Positions 53,101 through 60,532 of a stretch of DNA of 64,000 nucleotides are shown piece by piece; positions within the stretch are counted from its first letter, which is position 1; every line of letters starts with the position of its first letter. The DNA is taken from positions 350,522 to 414,521 of the forward strand of contig NZ_KE384138.1 of assembly GCF_000424145.1 (NCBI RefSeq). Reading direction: 5' to 3'. Made by a program: the position numbers and the translations under genes. The stretch is from Butyrivibrio sp. AC2005. GTDB lineage: Bacteria > Bacillota > Clostridia > Lachnospirales > Lachnospiraceae. The notes under the pieces are model-generated. The model had not been told where the DNA came from. It was given only the letters and a program-made list of their open reading frames with translations, and did no database searches.

Positions 53101-53674
53101 CAACTTCAACTTCTCTTTTCAGACTGTTGGTATAATCAAATCTGATCTTGACGTTACCGCTCTTACCTGCGATATCCTCTGCCTTCATCTCTTTTCCGTC
53201 AAGCTCGTAGGTAACCTTTACGCCAACAGGAACTTCTTCAGTAGGTGTTCCCTGATAGTAGATATCAGAGCCTTCTGCATCCCATGTAACTGTTCCGTCA
53301 CCGTTATCCTTATAGGATTCATTGCCCTTAACATTTACGATATCTTTGAGGTTTGTCTTATCGGTTATTGTCTTATCGCCATTTGCATTTTTTAACCAGT
53401 TGCTGACAACTACTTCATCAACAGCACCGTTGGCATCTGTCATAACGTAAACAGTCTCTTCTTTTCCGCTGTCTGAGTTTTCTCTGTTACCTGTGAAGGC
53501 AGCCTGTGTCATTGTCTCAACCAGTGACTCAGCTTCGGGATTTTCCTCAGTGATATCCTGAGCCTGAGCTGTATCTTCATTTTTATTGAAAAGTCCACAT
53601 CCTGTCATTGATGAGCACGCAAGTGCAAATGCTGTTAAAACTGATGTAGCTTTGAGTAAGTTTTTCTTATACAT
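50144..53674 (-). CDS. Heptad-repeat lipoprotein (YhgE/Pip-type LxxG repeats), MMPL partner
   Basis: 1176 residues from ATG 53674 (MYKKNLLKATS), chosen for its GAGGAAA site. Lipoprotein signal with lipobox SMTGC (Cys about 26). Beta domain (about 80-320), then X-X-X-Leu-X-X-Gly heptads (LKDGTGELKDGTKELKDGTG...) at about 330-500 and 960-1140, as in YhgE/Pip proteins. The middle (about 620-720) has about eight 11-residue repeats of the type APEENQDDQQA, coded by 33-bp units, then an Ala/Glu coiled coil. No C-terminal membrane domain, unlike YhgE. It follows the MMPL exporter gene and probably serves it at the cell surface. Confidence 0.85.
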   Translation of the reverse strand: MYKKNLLKATSVLTAFALACSSMTGCGLFNKNEDTAQAQDITEENPEAESLVETMTQAAFTGNRENSDSGKEETVYVMTDANGAVDEVVVSNWLKNANGDKTITDKTNLKDIVNVKGNESYKDNGDGTVTWDAEGSDIYYQGTPTEEVPVGVKVTYELDGKEMKAEDIAGKSGNVKIRFDYTNSLKREVEVDGEKENVEVPFTMISGTMLDSDKFANVHVSNGKVISDANNYVVVGVALPGLKESLDIDEEKLDEKLEENNINKEDIEIPDYVEITADVKDFELPMTISMASANTVSDLGLNKIYDSDKLDDANEDMDKLADASTKLRDGSGELADGTQKFEDGTSELYDGTSQLKDGTGELKDGTKELKDGTGQLKDGASQLKDGSGQLKDGTGELDTGAGQLKDGASTLSTGIGKYTDGVGEVAKGAKTLDDGVKKLSEGATTFTGGVTTAKDGAKSVSEGAAQLSTGIDTAANTVKQQMEACKSASETFYNEFAEVIKYAAANAGASNTGAVKGAMPASTAANLNTMLQQASEKLAGLYTMDTVSGLQVVSVDTPVIVENKNTDDTKKEESSKNKKTEDATGSQTTQNDNAQATENTQNDNTPGEDNNAGEDQSSQDSQQVAPEENQNDQQTASEENQDDQQAAPEENQDDQQVAPEESQNDQQATPEENQDDQQATPEVNQDDQQATPEESQNDQQAVSEENQTAQQEDQNTQQGSDDTQSSEETSADNQEDSINNAVTLGSQDESSVDGSFDEYASDADWAYIEKNTGISHAQWTQMYSVAKASIESQADQEAFASSLKTACDQIKSEMNDGDKSAKNAQDAYTEAMTYKAKAESEAVEAQSLGAKAQEAAAAAEQAAAADDMDTALSKKQEAESLAGKAKQIGATAQGDGALAQEKGQEALDEKNKAVEHYTKAVTMVADALVQTKNATQYATTIYMTYRTLASSAGTLDALYNGTGNGGLKDIQDGASRLATGANSLYDGMKKLDEGGTTLSSGISTLKEGSGKLNKGVQKLDSNSSDLKEGGSKLADGAAKLAEGTTKLKDGAGKLDEGVGKLYDGTVSLDDGAGKLDEGAGKLDDGAGELKDGAQKLKDGAVELNDGARKLADGMVEFDEDGIQKITGIVDDDLLSVTDRLKAVDEASQSYTSFSGANDDEPSSVQFIIRTAPVKAE

Positions 53675-53693
53675 ACCATTTCCTCTTTTCTTT

Positions 53694-53741
53694 CCCCTCA
53701 TCCGTCCTTCGGACACCTTCTCCCCAAGGAGAAGGCAGGGG
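53694..53741. repeat. Interspersed hairpin element (CTCATCCGTC family)
   Basis: CCCCTCATCCGTCCTTCGGACACC followed by CCTTCTCC-CCAA-GGAGAAGG and CAGGGG. Inner hairpins GTCCTTCGGAC (53704-53714) and CCTTCTCCCCAAGGAGAAGG (53716-53735), with CCCCT/AGGGG closing ends. The left part matches the element at 19094-19188. Lies between two genes of one operon. Confidence 0.75.
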
Positions 53742-53782
53742 TTGCTATTCTTAGTTACTACTAAAAATGATTTATAAACTTC

Positions 53783-55909
53783 TTATACTGCATGTTTTAT
53801 GGAAGCCACCTTGGCATTTTTTCTATCTTTATCCATCCTTATACAATCGCGCATTCCCCATGTGGTTCTGATGATAAGACCATCGAAAATCATGTACATG
53901 GAAGGAAGAACAAGTATAACAACTGCCATACTTACAAGTGCACCTCTTGCCATAAGGAAGCAAAGTGATCCGATCATGTCAACGCTGGATACAAGTCCTA
54001 CACCAAAGGTTGCGGCGAAGAAGCTTAGCGCACTTACTATTACTGATTTCATACTGGTTGAAAGTGCAATTCGCGTTGCCTGCTTTTTACTTTGGCCTTC
54101 TTTTCTCTCCTTGCAATAACGTGTTGTCATCAGAATCGCATAATCAACTGTTGCTCCGAGCTGAATTGTACCGATAACAACTGAAGATATGAAAGGAATA
54201 ACCGTTCCCGTAAATCCGGGGATTCCCATGTTAATGAAAATCGCAAACTCAATAACCGCAACCAGTATGAAAGGAAGCGATATTGATTTCATTACCAGTG
54301 CAATGATAAGGAAAACGCATCCAATTGAAACTATACTTACCGTCTTAAAATCCTTATCTGTTATTGTGATCAGGTCCTTTGTACATGGCGCCTCTCCGAC
54401 GACCATAGCTGTGGGACTGTACCTTTTAGCTATTGCATTAACTTCATCTATCTGAGCATTAACCTCATCTGATGCTGTCTTATACTGGCTTGTAAGCATC
54501 AGCATCTGGTACTCATCACTTGAAAGCTCCTTGCGAATCTCATCGGGAATCATGTCCTTCGGAAAAGTCGGGCCAACCAGTGCATCCACACCGAGCACTC
54601 CGTCAACTCCGTCTACGCTCTTAAGCTCACTTATCATTCCCTGCATTGTCGCTGTATCAAGATTTGCATCAGCAAGTATCATATAGGTTGTGTTTGTCTC
54701 AAAATTTTTCTCAAGCTCTATCATGGCCTGTCTGCTGGAAAGCTTTTCGGGAAGTGTCTCAGACAGATCATAATATACTGCTGCGTGTCTGTAGCCCCAG
54801 ATTGCCGGAGGAAGCATACATATGAAAATCACTCCGAATATTATTGCCCGTTTCGAAATCCATCTGGGAGTCTTTACAAACTCAGGCATTATAGGCTTGT
54901 GCTTTGTCTTTTCAATGACGTTATCAAATATCAGAATCATTGAAGGAAGAATTGTTACGCATGCAACAACACCGAAGATAACACCCTTCGCCATAACAAT
55001 TCCCAGGTCAAGTCCGATGGTAAAGCTCATAAAGCAAAGTGCTACGAAACCTGCAATTGTTGTGATTGATGATCCGATAACTGACTGGAAGGTTGCGCCT
55101 ATGGCATTTGCCATCGCATTCTTCTTATCTTCTCTTCCGGTCTTCTCAAGCTCCTCCTGGTAGCTGTGCCACAGGAAAATTGAATAATCCAGTGTAACAC
55201 CCAGCTGAAGAACTGCACTCAGCGATTTTGTTAGGAATGAAATCTCTCCAAGGAAGATGTTCGTTCCCATGTTAAACATAATTGCAATTCCGATACTCAT
55301 AAGGAAGAAGAACGGTATCAGGTAGGAGTCCATGGTAAGTGAAAGAACTATTGTCGCAAGAAGGACTGCCATTCCTACATATATAGGAGTTTCTTTTTCC
55401 GTAAGGTTCTTGGTATCAAGAACGATTGCTGCCATTCCTGAAAGGAAGCACTTTTCATTAGCAATCTTCCTTATATTGGTTATGGCTTCCATGGTGCCGT
55501 CGCTTGAAGTTGTGTCATCAAATATGATGAACATCAGCTGTGTGTCCCCTGTTCCAAGCGCCTGTGTTATTTCATCAGGAAGCATCTCCTTCGGTATGGT
55601 GTAATCCATAAAGGTGTCATACCATAGTACCTTTTTTACATGCTCCACTGTCTCAATTTTTGATTTCAGATCGGCGATATCTTTATCCGCCATCCCTTCA
55701 ACAACGAAAAGAGAATACGCTCCGGTTCCAAACTGATCCATCAGGATGTCCTGCCCCTTCATGGTCTCAATCTCACCGGGCAGATACGAAAGAATGTCAT
55801 AATTAACTCTCGTTGCTGCCATTCCTGCAAGGCACGGTATCATCAGTGCGATGCTGGCAATCAGTATTATGAACCTGGATTTTACTATTGCCTTTGACAA
55901 AAATTTCAT
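53783..55909 (-). CDS. MMPL/RND-superfamily exporter
   Basis: 708 residues with the duplicated six-helix layout: helix 1 (res 10-32), extracytoplasmic loop (35-165), helices 2-6 (about 170-340) including TLDYSIFLWHSY with the conserved Asp-Tyr, helix 7 (355-372), second loop (375-520) and helices 8-12 (525-690) with ATVDYAILMTTRYCKE. These proton-driven pumps export lipids or hydrophobic compounds. It is preceded by a TetR-type operator and followed by the heptad-repeat lipoprotein, a pairing common in Firmicutes. Confidence 0.93.
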   Translation of the reverse strand: MKFLSKAIVKSRFIILIASIALMIPCLAGMAATRVNYDILSYLPGEIETMKGQDILMDQFGTGAYSLFVVEGMADKDIADLKSKIETVEHVKKVLWYDTFMDYTIPKEMLPDEITQALGTGDTQLMFIIFDDTTSSDGTMEAITNIRKIANEKCFLSGMAAIVLDTKNLTEKETPIYVGMAVLLATIVLSLTMDSYLIPFFFLMSIGIAIMFNMGTNIFLGEISFLTKSLSAVLQLGVTLDYSIFLWHSYQEELEKTGREDKKNAMANAIGATFQSVIGSSITTIAGFVALCFMSFTIGLDLGIVMAKGVIFGVVACVTILPSMILIFDNVIEKTKHKPIMPEFVKTPRWISKRAIIFGVIFICMLPPAIWGYRHAAVYYDLSETLPEKLSSRQAMIELEKNFETNTTYMILADANLDTATMQGMISELKSVDGVDGVLGVDALVGPTFPKDMIPDEIRKELSSDEYQMLMLTSQYKTASDEVNAQIDEVNAIAKRYSPTAMVVGEAPCTKDLITITDKDFKTVSIVSIGCVFLIIALVMKSISLPFILVAVIEFAIFINMGIPGFTGTVIPFISSVVIGTIQLGATVDYAILMTTRYCKERKEGQSKKQATRIALSTSMKSVIVSALSFFAATFGVGLVSSVDMIGSLCFLMARGALVSMAVVILVLPSMYMIFDGLIIRTTWGMRDCIRMDKDRKNAKVASIKHAV

Positions 55910-55936
55910 AACCTTTTCCTCACAAAAATTTATTTA

Positions 55937-55993
55937 TGACCATTGGTCACTTTTTATATTTTATGTTATACTCTAAAAATGACCATCGGTCAA
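55937..55993 (-). promoter_or_regulatory. TetR-type operators overlapping the MMPL promoter
   Basis: Two palindromes TGACCATTGGTCA (55937-55949, perfect) and TGACCATCGGTCA (55980-55992), with a related half site TTGGTCA at about 56021. The minus-strand promoter is TTGACC (55988-55993), 17 bp, TATAAC (55965-55970), so operator 2 covers the -35 and operator 1 lies just downstream of the start region. Repression of the exporter by the divergent TetR protein is the natural reading. Confidence 0.85.
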
Positions 55994-56107
55994 GTTTTTT
56001 GTATTCATAAAATTTTGCAATTGGTCAAAAATGAGAAAAAGGCAATGATTTCTCGAGCCTTTTCTCAACATATGTAAATCATTTAAGTTATGTGTTAGGA
56101 TAAAGTT

Positions 56108-56710
56108 ATGGGAAAATGGGATGAAAATAAAAAACTGAAACTGGATTCTTTGCTGAACACCTCCTTTGAATTGTTCACTTCGCAGGGGATCAATCAGACG
56201 TCAATATCCGACATCGTTAAGAAAGCCGGTGTTGCGAAGGGAACCTTTTATCTGTATTTCAAAGATAAATATGATATAAGGAACCGTTTGATTGCGCGTA
56301 AATCAAATCAGCTCTTTGCTATTGCTTACGAAGAGCTTCTAAAGGAAGATCTTCACACTGTTGAAGATAAGATTATCTTTATGATGAAGCATATTCTTAT
56401 GCACCTTGCTGAGAATCCTATGCTACTCTCTCTTATATACAAGGATCTCAGCTGGGCTCTTTTTAAAGAAGCCATGACTACAAACACAGATGACTCTGAG
56501 ACAGACTTCCTACAGATCATAACGAAGATGTTCGAGGAATCTGATGTCAAATATCGTAATCCAGAGCTAATGATGTTTCTTATTGTAGAAATGGTCAGCT
56601 CAGCAGGCTACAGTTCCATAGTCTACAAGCAGCCTCAGCCTCTTGATGATCTGCTACCCGAACTTGAATATGCTGTGCGAGGCATTATGAAAGAGTACGA
56701 GATAAAATAA
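56108..56710 (+). CDS. TetR/AcrR-family repressor of the MMPL exporter
   Basis: 200 residues. N-terminal helix-turn-helix with the family signature (TSFELFTSQGINQTSISDIVKKAGVAKGTFYLYFKDKYDI, res 17-56). The C-terminal ligand domain is all helical (EDLHTVEDKIIFMMKHILMHLAENPMLLSLIYKD). It is divergent from the exporter gene; the twin palindromes between them are its likely operators. The inducer is unknown, probably a compound the pump exports. Confidence 0.93.
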   Translation: MGKWDENKKLKLDSLLNTSFELFTSQGINQTSISDIVKKAGVAKGTFYLYFKDKYDIRNRLIARKSNQLFAIAYEELLKEDLHTVEDKIIFMMKHILMHLAENPMLLSLIYKDLSWALFKEAMTTNTDDSETDFLQIITKMFEESDVKYRNPELMMFLIVEMVSSAGYSSIVYKQPQPLDDLLPELEYAVRGIMKEYEIK

Positions 56711-56714
56711 CTAC

Positions 56715-56921
56715 ACCTCGCTAAGTGCTCTATAAGGAAACTTCTGCTACACTAAACTCGTGGAATACCTCGTTAAGTGTCCAGAAGTTGTTCGCACTAA
56801 GCTCGTGAAATACCTCGCTAAGTGCCTCTATAAGGAAACTTCTGCTACACTAAACTCGTGGAATACCTCGTTAAGTGTCCAGAAGTTGTTCGCACTAAGC
56901 TCGTGAAATACCTCGCTAAGT
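56715..56921. repeat. Two 97-bp tandem copies of the stop-associated palindrome
   Basis: Units begin at 56715 and 56812, with a third partial start at 56910. Each holds AACTTCTG...CAGAAGTT as outer arms and CACTAAGCTCGTGAAATACCTCGCTAAGTG-like palindromes. The copies differ by one inserted C. The array starts 5 bp after the TetR stop. Confidence 0.85.
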
Positions 56922-56933
56922 GCTCTACTAAAG

Positions 56934-56965
56934 AAAACCCCACGTTGGCAAGACGCGGGGTTTTT
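56934..56965 (+). terminator. Terminator of the TetR gene
   Basis: AAACCCCACGTT / GACGCGGGGTTT stem followed by TTTTT. It lies after the tandem palindromes. Confidence 0.75.
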
Positions 56966-57055
56966 CAGGTAGGAGATTTCTTATGACTATGTATGTCATG
57001 TGTTAGTCAAATTGGTAACCCCGAACAAGTATTGGCATTACCTGCTCTTATTTAG

Positions 57056-57094
57056 GTTAGCTTTTGCTAACAAAGACATATTAGCATATGCTAA
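57056..57094. promoter_or_regulatory. Twin TTAGC-N4-GCTAA palindromes
   Basis: GTTAGCTTTTGCTAAC (57056-57071) and TTAGCATATGCTAA (57081-57094) have centres 24 bp apart and look like two operator half-turn sites. They lie in a gap between convergent genes with no obvious target. Nearby, AGGAG and an ATG at 56983 open only a 7-codon frame. The rest of 56966-57159 shows nothing else. Confidence 0.4.
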
Positions 57095-57159
57095 CATCAT
57101 TCGCAAGTATTTTTTTATATTTTATTTATAAATTCTTTTTTACTTTCTTAATTTGAATA

Positions 57160-57196
57160 TAAAAGGTACCCATATTCCATAGAACACGGGTACCCT
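57160..57196 (-). terminator. Terminator of the acidic-protein gene
   Basis: Minus-strand GGGTACCCGTG / ATGGGTACCTTTT stem with a T-run, about 27 nt beyond the stop at 57223. Confidence 0.7.
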
Positions 57197-57222
57197 ATTG
57201 CTAATCCTATTTTATTAAATAT

Positions 57223-57840
57223 TCACCTCAGATTTCCAAAGAACTCGTCGCCTCCGGGATTGCCCTTCGGTCCGTGATCAAAGCCCGAGCCAAAGTCATC
57301 TTCATCAAAGCCATCATCACCGAAGTCTTCGTCGTCATCTTCATCCCCGAAGTCTTCATCATCTTCGTCACCGAAATACTCTTCATCGTCCTCGTCGAAG
57401 TCATCACCGGAATCATCCTCATCGTCTTCATCCTCGTCATCTTCGTCTTGGTCATCGTCTTCCTCGAAGTCATACTCATCATCTTCATCAGCATCTTCAA
57501 GGTCATCGTACTCGTATTCAGAATCGAAGTATCCTTCAGCTTCAAGGCGATCTCTGACGTCTCTGTCGAAGTCCAGCTCATAATCATCAGGGTCGAGTCC
57601 CACGGCTTTTAGCATGTCCGCCCGTTCTTCTTCATCAGCCTTTAGAAACTCATCAAAATCAAGCCCTGCATTGCAGACAGCTTCTACAAGTTCGGCATCA
57701 ACATAGACTGTAAAATCTGCGCCGTCCCCGTCGAAGTCATCATCAATATAGGGTAAGTCTTCAGGAAAAATAGAAAACATTTTTCCGTTCTCATCAAAAT
57801 CAAGCGGGCCGAAGCCTTTTCCAAGGTTAACGTTCATCAA
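57223..57840 (-). CDS. Hyperacidic Asp/Glu-rich protein
   Basis: 205 residues, no signal peptide. Residues 1-105 are ordinary (FGPLDFDENGKMFSIFPEDLPY, ELVEAVCNAGLDFDEFLKADEEERADMLKAVGLDPDDYELDF) and may fold. Residues 106-190 are almost all Asp/Glu with Phe/Gly/Tyr (DEDDEDFGDEDDDEDFGDD), then a short Gly-rich end. The start may be either of the first two Met codons. I know no family. The tail could bind cations or basic proteins, or mimic nucleic acid. It lies downstream of thl2, separated by a palindromic repeat. Confidence 0.75.
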   Translation of the reverse strand: MMNVNLGKGFGPLDFDENGKMFSIFPEDLPYIDDDFDGDGADFTVYVDAELVEAVCNAGLDFDEFLKADEEERADMLKAVGLDPDDYELDFDRDVRDRLEAEGYFDSEYEYDDLEDADEDDEYDFEEDDDQDEDDEDEDDEDDSGDDFDEDDEEYFGDEDDEDFGDEDDDEDFGDDGFDEDDFGSGFDHGPKGNPGGDEFFGNLR

Positions 57841-57850
57841 TTACCCTTTC

Positions 57851-57928
57851 ATAAGGAAGTTCTGCTCTCGGGCAAGCCCTCGCCAGAACAAGGTAGTACA
57901 CTAAGCTCGTGAGGAACCTCGCTAAGTG
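57851..57928. repeat. Stop-associated palindromic repeat (after thl2)
   Basis: GTTCTG...CAGAAC (57859-57889) and CACTAAGCTCGTGAGG...CCTCGCTAAGTG (57899-57928). The right end lies 1 nt from the stop of the second thiolase gene. Same family as 37508-37580. Confidence 0.75.
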
Positions 57929-57929
57929 A

Positions 57930-59108
57930 TTACCTTTCTACAATTGCAGCAGCACCCATTCCGCCGCCTACGCAAAGGGTTGCAAGACCCTTCTTTGCAT
58001 CACGTCTTTGCATCTCATAAAGGAGAGTTACAAGAATACGACAGCCTGAGCATCCTACCGGGTGTCCGAGAGCAATAGCACCACCATTTACATTAAGCTT
58101 ATTAAGATCAAATCCAAGCTCCTTACCTACTGCAACTGACTGAGCTGCAAAAGCTTCGTTTGCTTCGATAAGGTCAAAGTCTGAAATCTGATAGCCGGCC
58201 TTAGCCATAGTCTTCTTGGTTGCAGCAACAGGACCGATACCCATGATACGAGGCTCAACACCTGCAAGCTCACCTGCAATCCATGTAGCCATAGGCTTAA
58301 TGCCAAGCTCCTTAGCTTTCTCTTCACTCATGACCACGATAGCTGCAGCGCCGTCATTGATACCTGAAGAGTTAGCTGCTGTTACCATACCATCCTTCTT
58401 AAATGCGGGGCGAAGCTTTGAAATGTTTTCCTTTGTTACACCGGGTCTGGGACCTTCATCCTTAGCAAAAAGAATTGTCTCCTTCTTGGTCTTAATCTCA
58501 ACGGGAACAATTTCCTCATCGAATACACCGTTAGCCTGTGCTTTCTCGCACTTCTGCTGGCTGTTTGCAGCAAACTCATCAAGCTCTTCTCTTGTAAGTC
58601 CCCACTGCTCACAAATATTCTCAGCTGTGATACCCATATGGAATCCGCCGAATGCATCTGTAAGAGCATCCTTGATCATGGTATCAATAAGCTCACCATT
58701 ATTCATACGATAACCAAATCTCGCATTCTGAAGTGCGTAAGGTGCACGGGACATGTTCTCTGTACCACCTGCAACGATGATGTCAGCATCACCCATTGAG
58801 ATAAGCTTTGCAGCAAGGTTTACACAGTGAAGACCTGATCCGCAAAGAACGTTAATTGTTGTAGCAGGTACCTCAACCGGAATTCCTGCATTAACTGCAG
58901 CCTGGCGAGCTACGTTCTGGCCTGTACCAGCCTGAATTACGCAGCCCATATATACTTCATCAACCTGCTCCGGCTTAACACCTGAGCGCTTTAATGCTTC
59001 CTTAATAACAATTGTTCCAAGATCCGGAGCTGAGATGTCCTTTAATGCACCTCCCATAACACCGATTGCGGTTCTACAAGCTCCTGCCAAAACTACTTTA
59101 CGTGCCAT
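57930..59108 (-). CDS. Second acetyl-CoA acetyltransferase (thiolase paralogue)
   Basis: 392 residues, the same length as the operon thiolase at 21082-22260 and very similar along its whole length, including NVLCGSGLHCVNLA (C89), NVNGGAIALGHPVGCSGCRI and VGGGMGAAAIVER. One difference: the C-terminal active-site segment is GGGMGAAA where the first copy has GGGMGCAT, so the second catalytic Cys appears to be replaced by Ala. It may therefore have altered activity. It has its own AGGAGG site and no pathway neighbours. Confidence 0.9.
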   Translation of the reverse strand: MARKVVLAGACRTAIGVMGGALKDISAPDLGTIVIKEALKRSGVKPEQVDEVYMGCVIQAGTGQNVARQAAVNAGIPVEVPATTINVLCGSGLHCVNLAAKLISMGDADIIVAGGTENMSRAPYALQNARFGYRMNNGELIDTMIKDALTDAFGGFHMGITAENICEQWGLTREELDEFAANSQQKCEKAQANGVFDEEIVPVEIKTKKETILFAKDEGPRPGVTKENISKLRPAFKKDGMVTAANSSGINDGAAAIVVMSEEKAKELGIKPMATWIAGELAGVEPRIMGIGPVAATKKTMAKAGYQISDFDLIEANEAFAAQSVAVGKELGFDLNKLNVNGGAIALGHPVGCSGCRILVTLLYEMQRRDAKKGLATLCVGGGMGAAAIVER

Positions 59109-59182
59109 GCCTTTCTTTTCCTCCTTATTATGAAAAAAAATGTTTAATTAATTAGTATTATATCAAAAGCTCTATAATTAGT

Positions 59183-59215
59183 AAAAAATCCGGGAACCAA
59201 AAAGATTCCCGGATT
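59183..59215 (-). terminator. Terminator of the 59.2-kb secreted-protein gene
   Basis: Minus-strand AATCCGGGAA-loop-TTCCCGGATT then TTTTT, just past the stop at 59224. Confidence 0.8.
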
Positions 59216-59223
59216 CTGAATGT

Positions 59224-60345
59224 TTATTTTACTTTTACACTCTTTGCATTTGACCAGTCTGAATAGTATTTTACATTATTATGCTCAACATATGTTCTGA
59301 CTCTGAAGTAATACTTCTTATGTCTCTTGAGCTTGCTTATTGTGACCTTCCTTTTATCATTTCCTACAGTTTGTGTCTTTCCGATTTCGAAAGATTTTGT
59401 TTTTACATTCTTCTTAAATTTCTTGTTAGTTGAGTACTGAATTTCATATCCATTAACGCCTGTGACATCCTTGAAGGTTATCTCTGCCTTCTTACCGGGA
59501 GATTTTACCTTAGCAACTTTTCCGTTCTCAATATTTTCTCTGCTTAATGAAAAAGTATATTTTGTCTGCTCTCCCTCAAGTTTAATATAGTACGTACCCG
59601 GTGTTAAATAAACGTCCGTAACTGCAGGTGTGCCAACAACAGCCCCATCCAAAAAACTTCTCTCAAAAAGGTCATGACTATACAGATTTGCCTCTACCTT
59701 TTTATAAGTATCATTGCTGACTGTAGCAGTGTAACGATACTTTCCTTCCTGAGTGATATTTACTTTATACCAATCCTCTAAGTCAGTAGCAGTAAATGCA
59801 TCCGTCACAGTAGTGTTTAAAGTATATATCTTCGGATTGTCATAGCTATCCTTCACATTTTCTGATACGCCATAGCTCTCATACACCGTTTTTAATCTAT
59901 AGCTCTGCTTTTTACTTCTATTACGAGGGCTTTCACTCTGTACTCTGATATAATATGTTCCTGCTGAAAGAACCCTGGTATCTGTTCCTGTCCATACAGA
60001 GTCATCTACATTCATCTGACCCGTAGTCATAACTCTTCTTGCCGTATCAGAGCTGCTGAAAACATCTACCCCTATATGGCTGGTGTTCTTTAACATAAGA
60101 CCAATCTTAAACACACCATCTGCAGGTAATACAACTTTATAGAAGTCCTGACTAGCAATACCTATTTCATTCCATGCACCCCAATCCATATTTGCAGGTA
60201 ATTGTGCAGCTGTGTCAAAAGTTCTTCCACCTGCTGCCTCGGCAACAATCTTATTCCCCGGATTAAATGCACCGATCGGACTGGCTGCCATAGTTAATGC
60301 CAGCAGCACTCCCCCAAATTTTGTTAGTAATTTTCCTTTTTTCAT
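59224..60345 (-). CDS. Secreted protein with pre-peptidase-like and FN3-like domains (copy 1)
   Basis: 373 residues. Signal peptide 1-36 (MKKGKLLTKFGGVLLALTMAASP). Two beta-sandwich regions similar to bacterial pre-peptidase C-terminal domains (about 40-160 and 165-275; DFYKVVLPADGVFKIGL, LSAGTYYIRVQ, LEDWYKVNITQEGKYRY, LTPGTYYIKLEG). A C-terminal FN3-like domain (280-373; NGYEIQYSTNKKFKKNVKTKSF, KKYYFRVRTYVE, YYSDWSNAKSVKVK). No catalytic domain; probably a surface or adhesive protein. Close paralogue directly upstream. Confidence 0.8.
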   Translation of the reverse strand: MKKGKLLTKFGGVLLALTMAASPIGAFNPGNKIVAEAAGGRTFDTAAQLPANMDWGAWNEIGIASQDFYKVVLPADGVFKIGLMLKNTSHIGVDVFSSSDTARRVMTTGQMNVDDSVWTGTDTRVLSAGTYYIRVQSESPRNRSKKQSYRLKTVYESYGVSENVKDSYDNPKIYTLNTTVTDAFTATDLEDWYKVNITQEGKYRYTATVSNDTYKKVEANLYSHDLFERSFLDGAVVGTPAVTDVYLTPGTYYIKLEGEQTKYTFSLSRENIENGKVAKVKSPGKKAEITFKDVTGVNGYEIQYSTNKKFKKNVKTKSFEIGKTQTVGNDKRKVTISKLKRHKKYYFRVRTYVEHNNVKYYSDWSNAKSVKVK

Positions 60346-60482
60346 CCTCTTTTCCCTCTTTTCTTTAAAATGTCATACAACTTTTCCATTGTACCACAAA
60401 ACATCTGATATATGGTAATGTTTTGTCCTAAAATTCGTTATCCAATTTTATATATAATTGTGATTGGATGAGATTGTTGCAT

Positions 60483-60515
60483 AAAAAATCCGGAAACCTA
60501 CGAGATTTCCGGATT
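60483..60515 (-). terminator. Terminator of the 60.5-kb secreted-protein gene
   Basis: Minus-strand AATCCGGAAATCT / AGGTTTCCGGATT then TTTTTT. Its sequence resembles the terminator of the neighbouring paralogue, consistent with duplication of gene plus terminator. Confidence 0.8.
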
Positions 60516-60532
60516 ATGATAGTTTATTTCAT

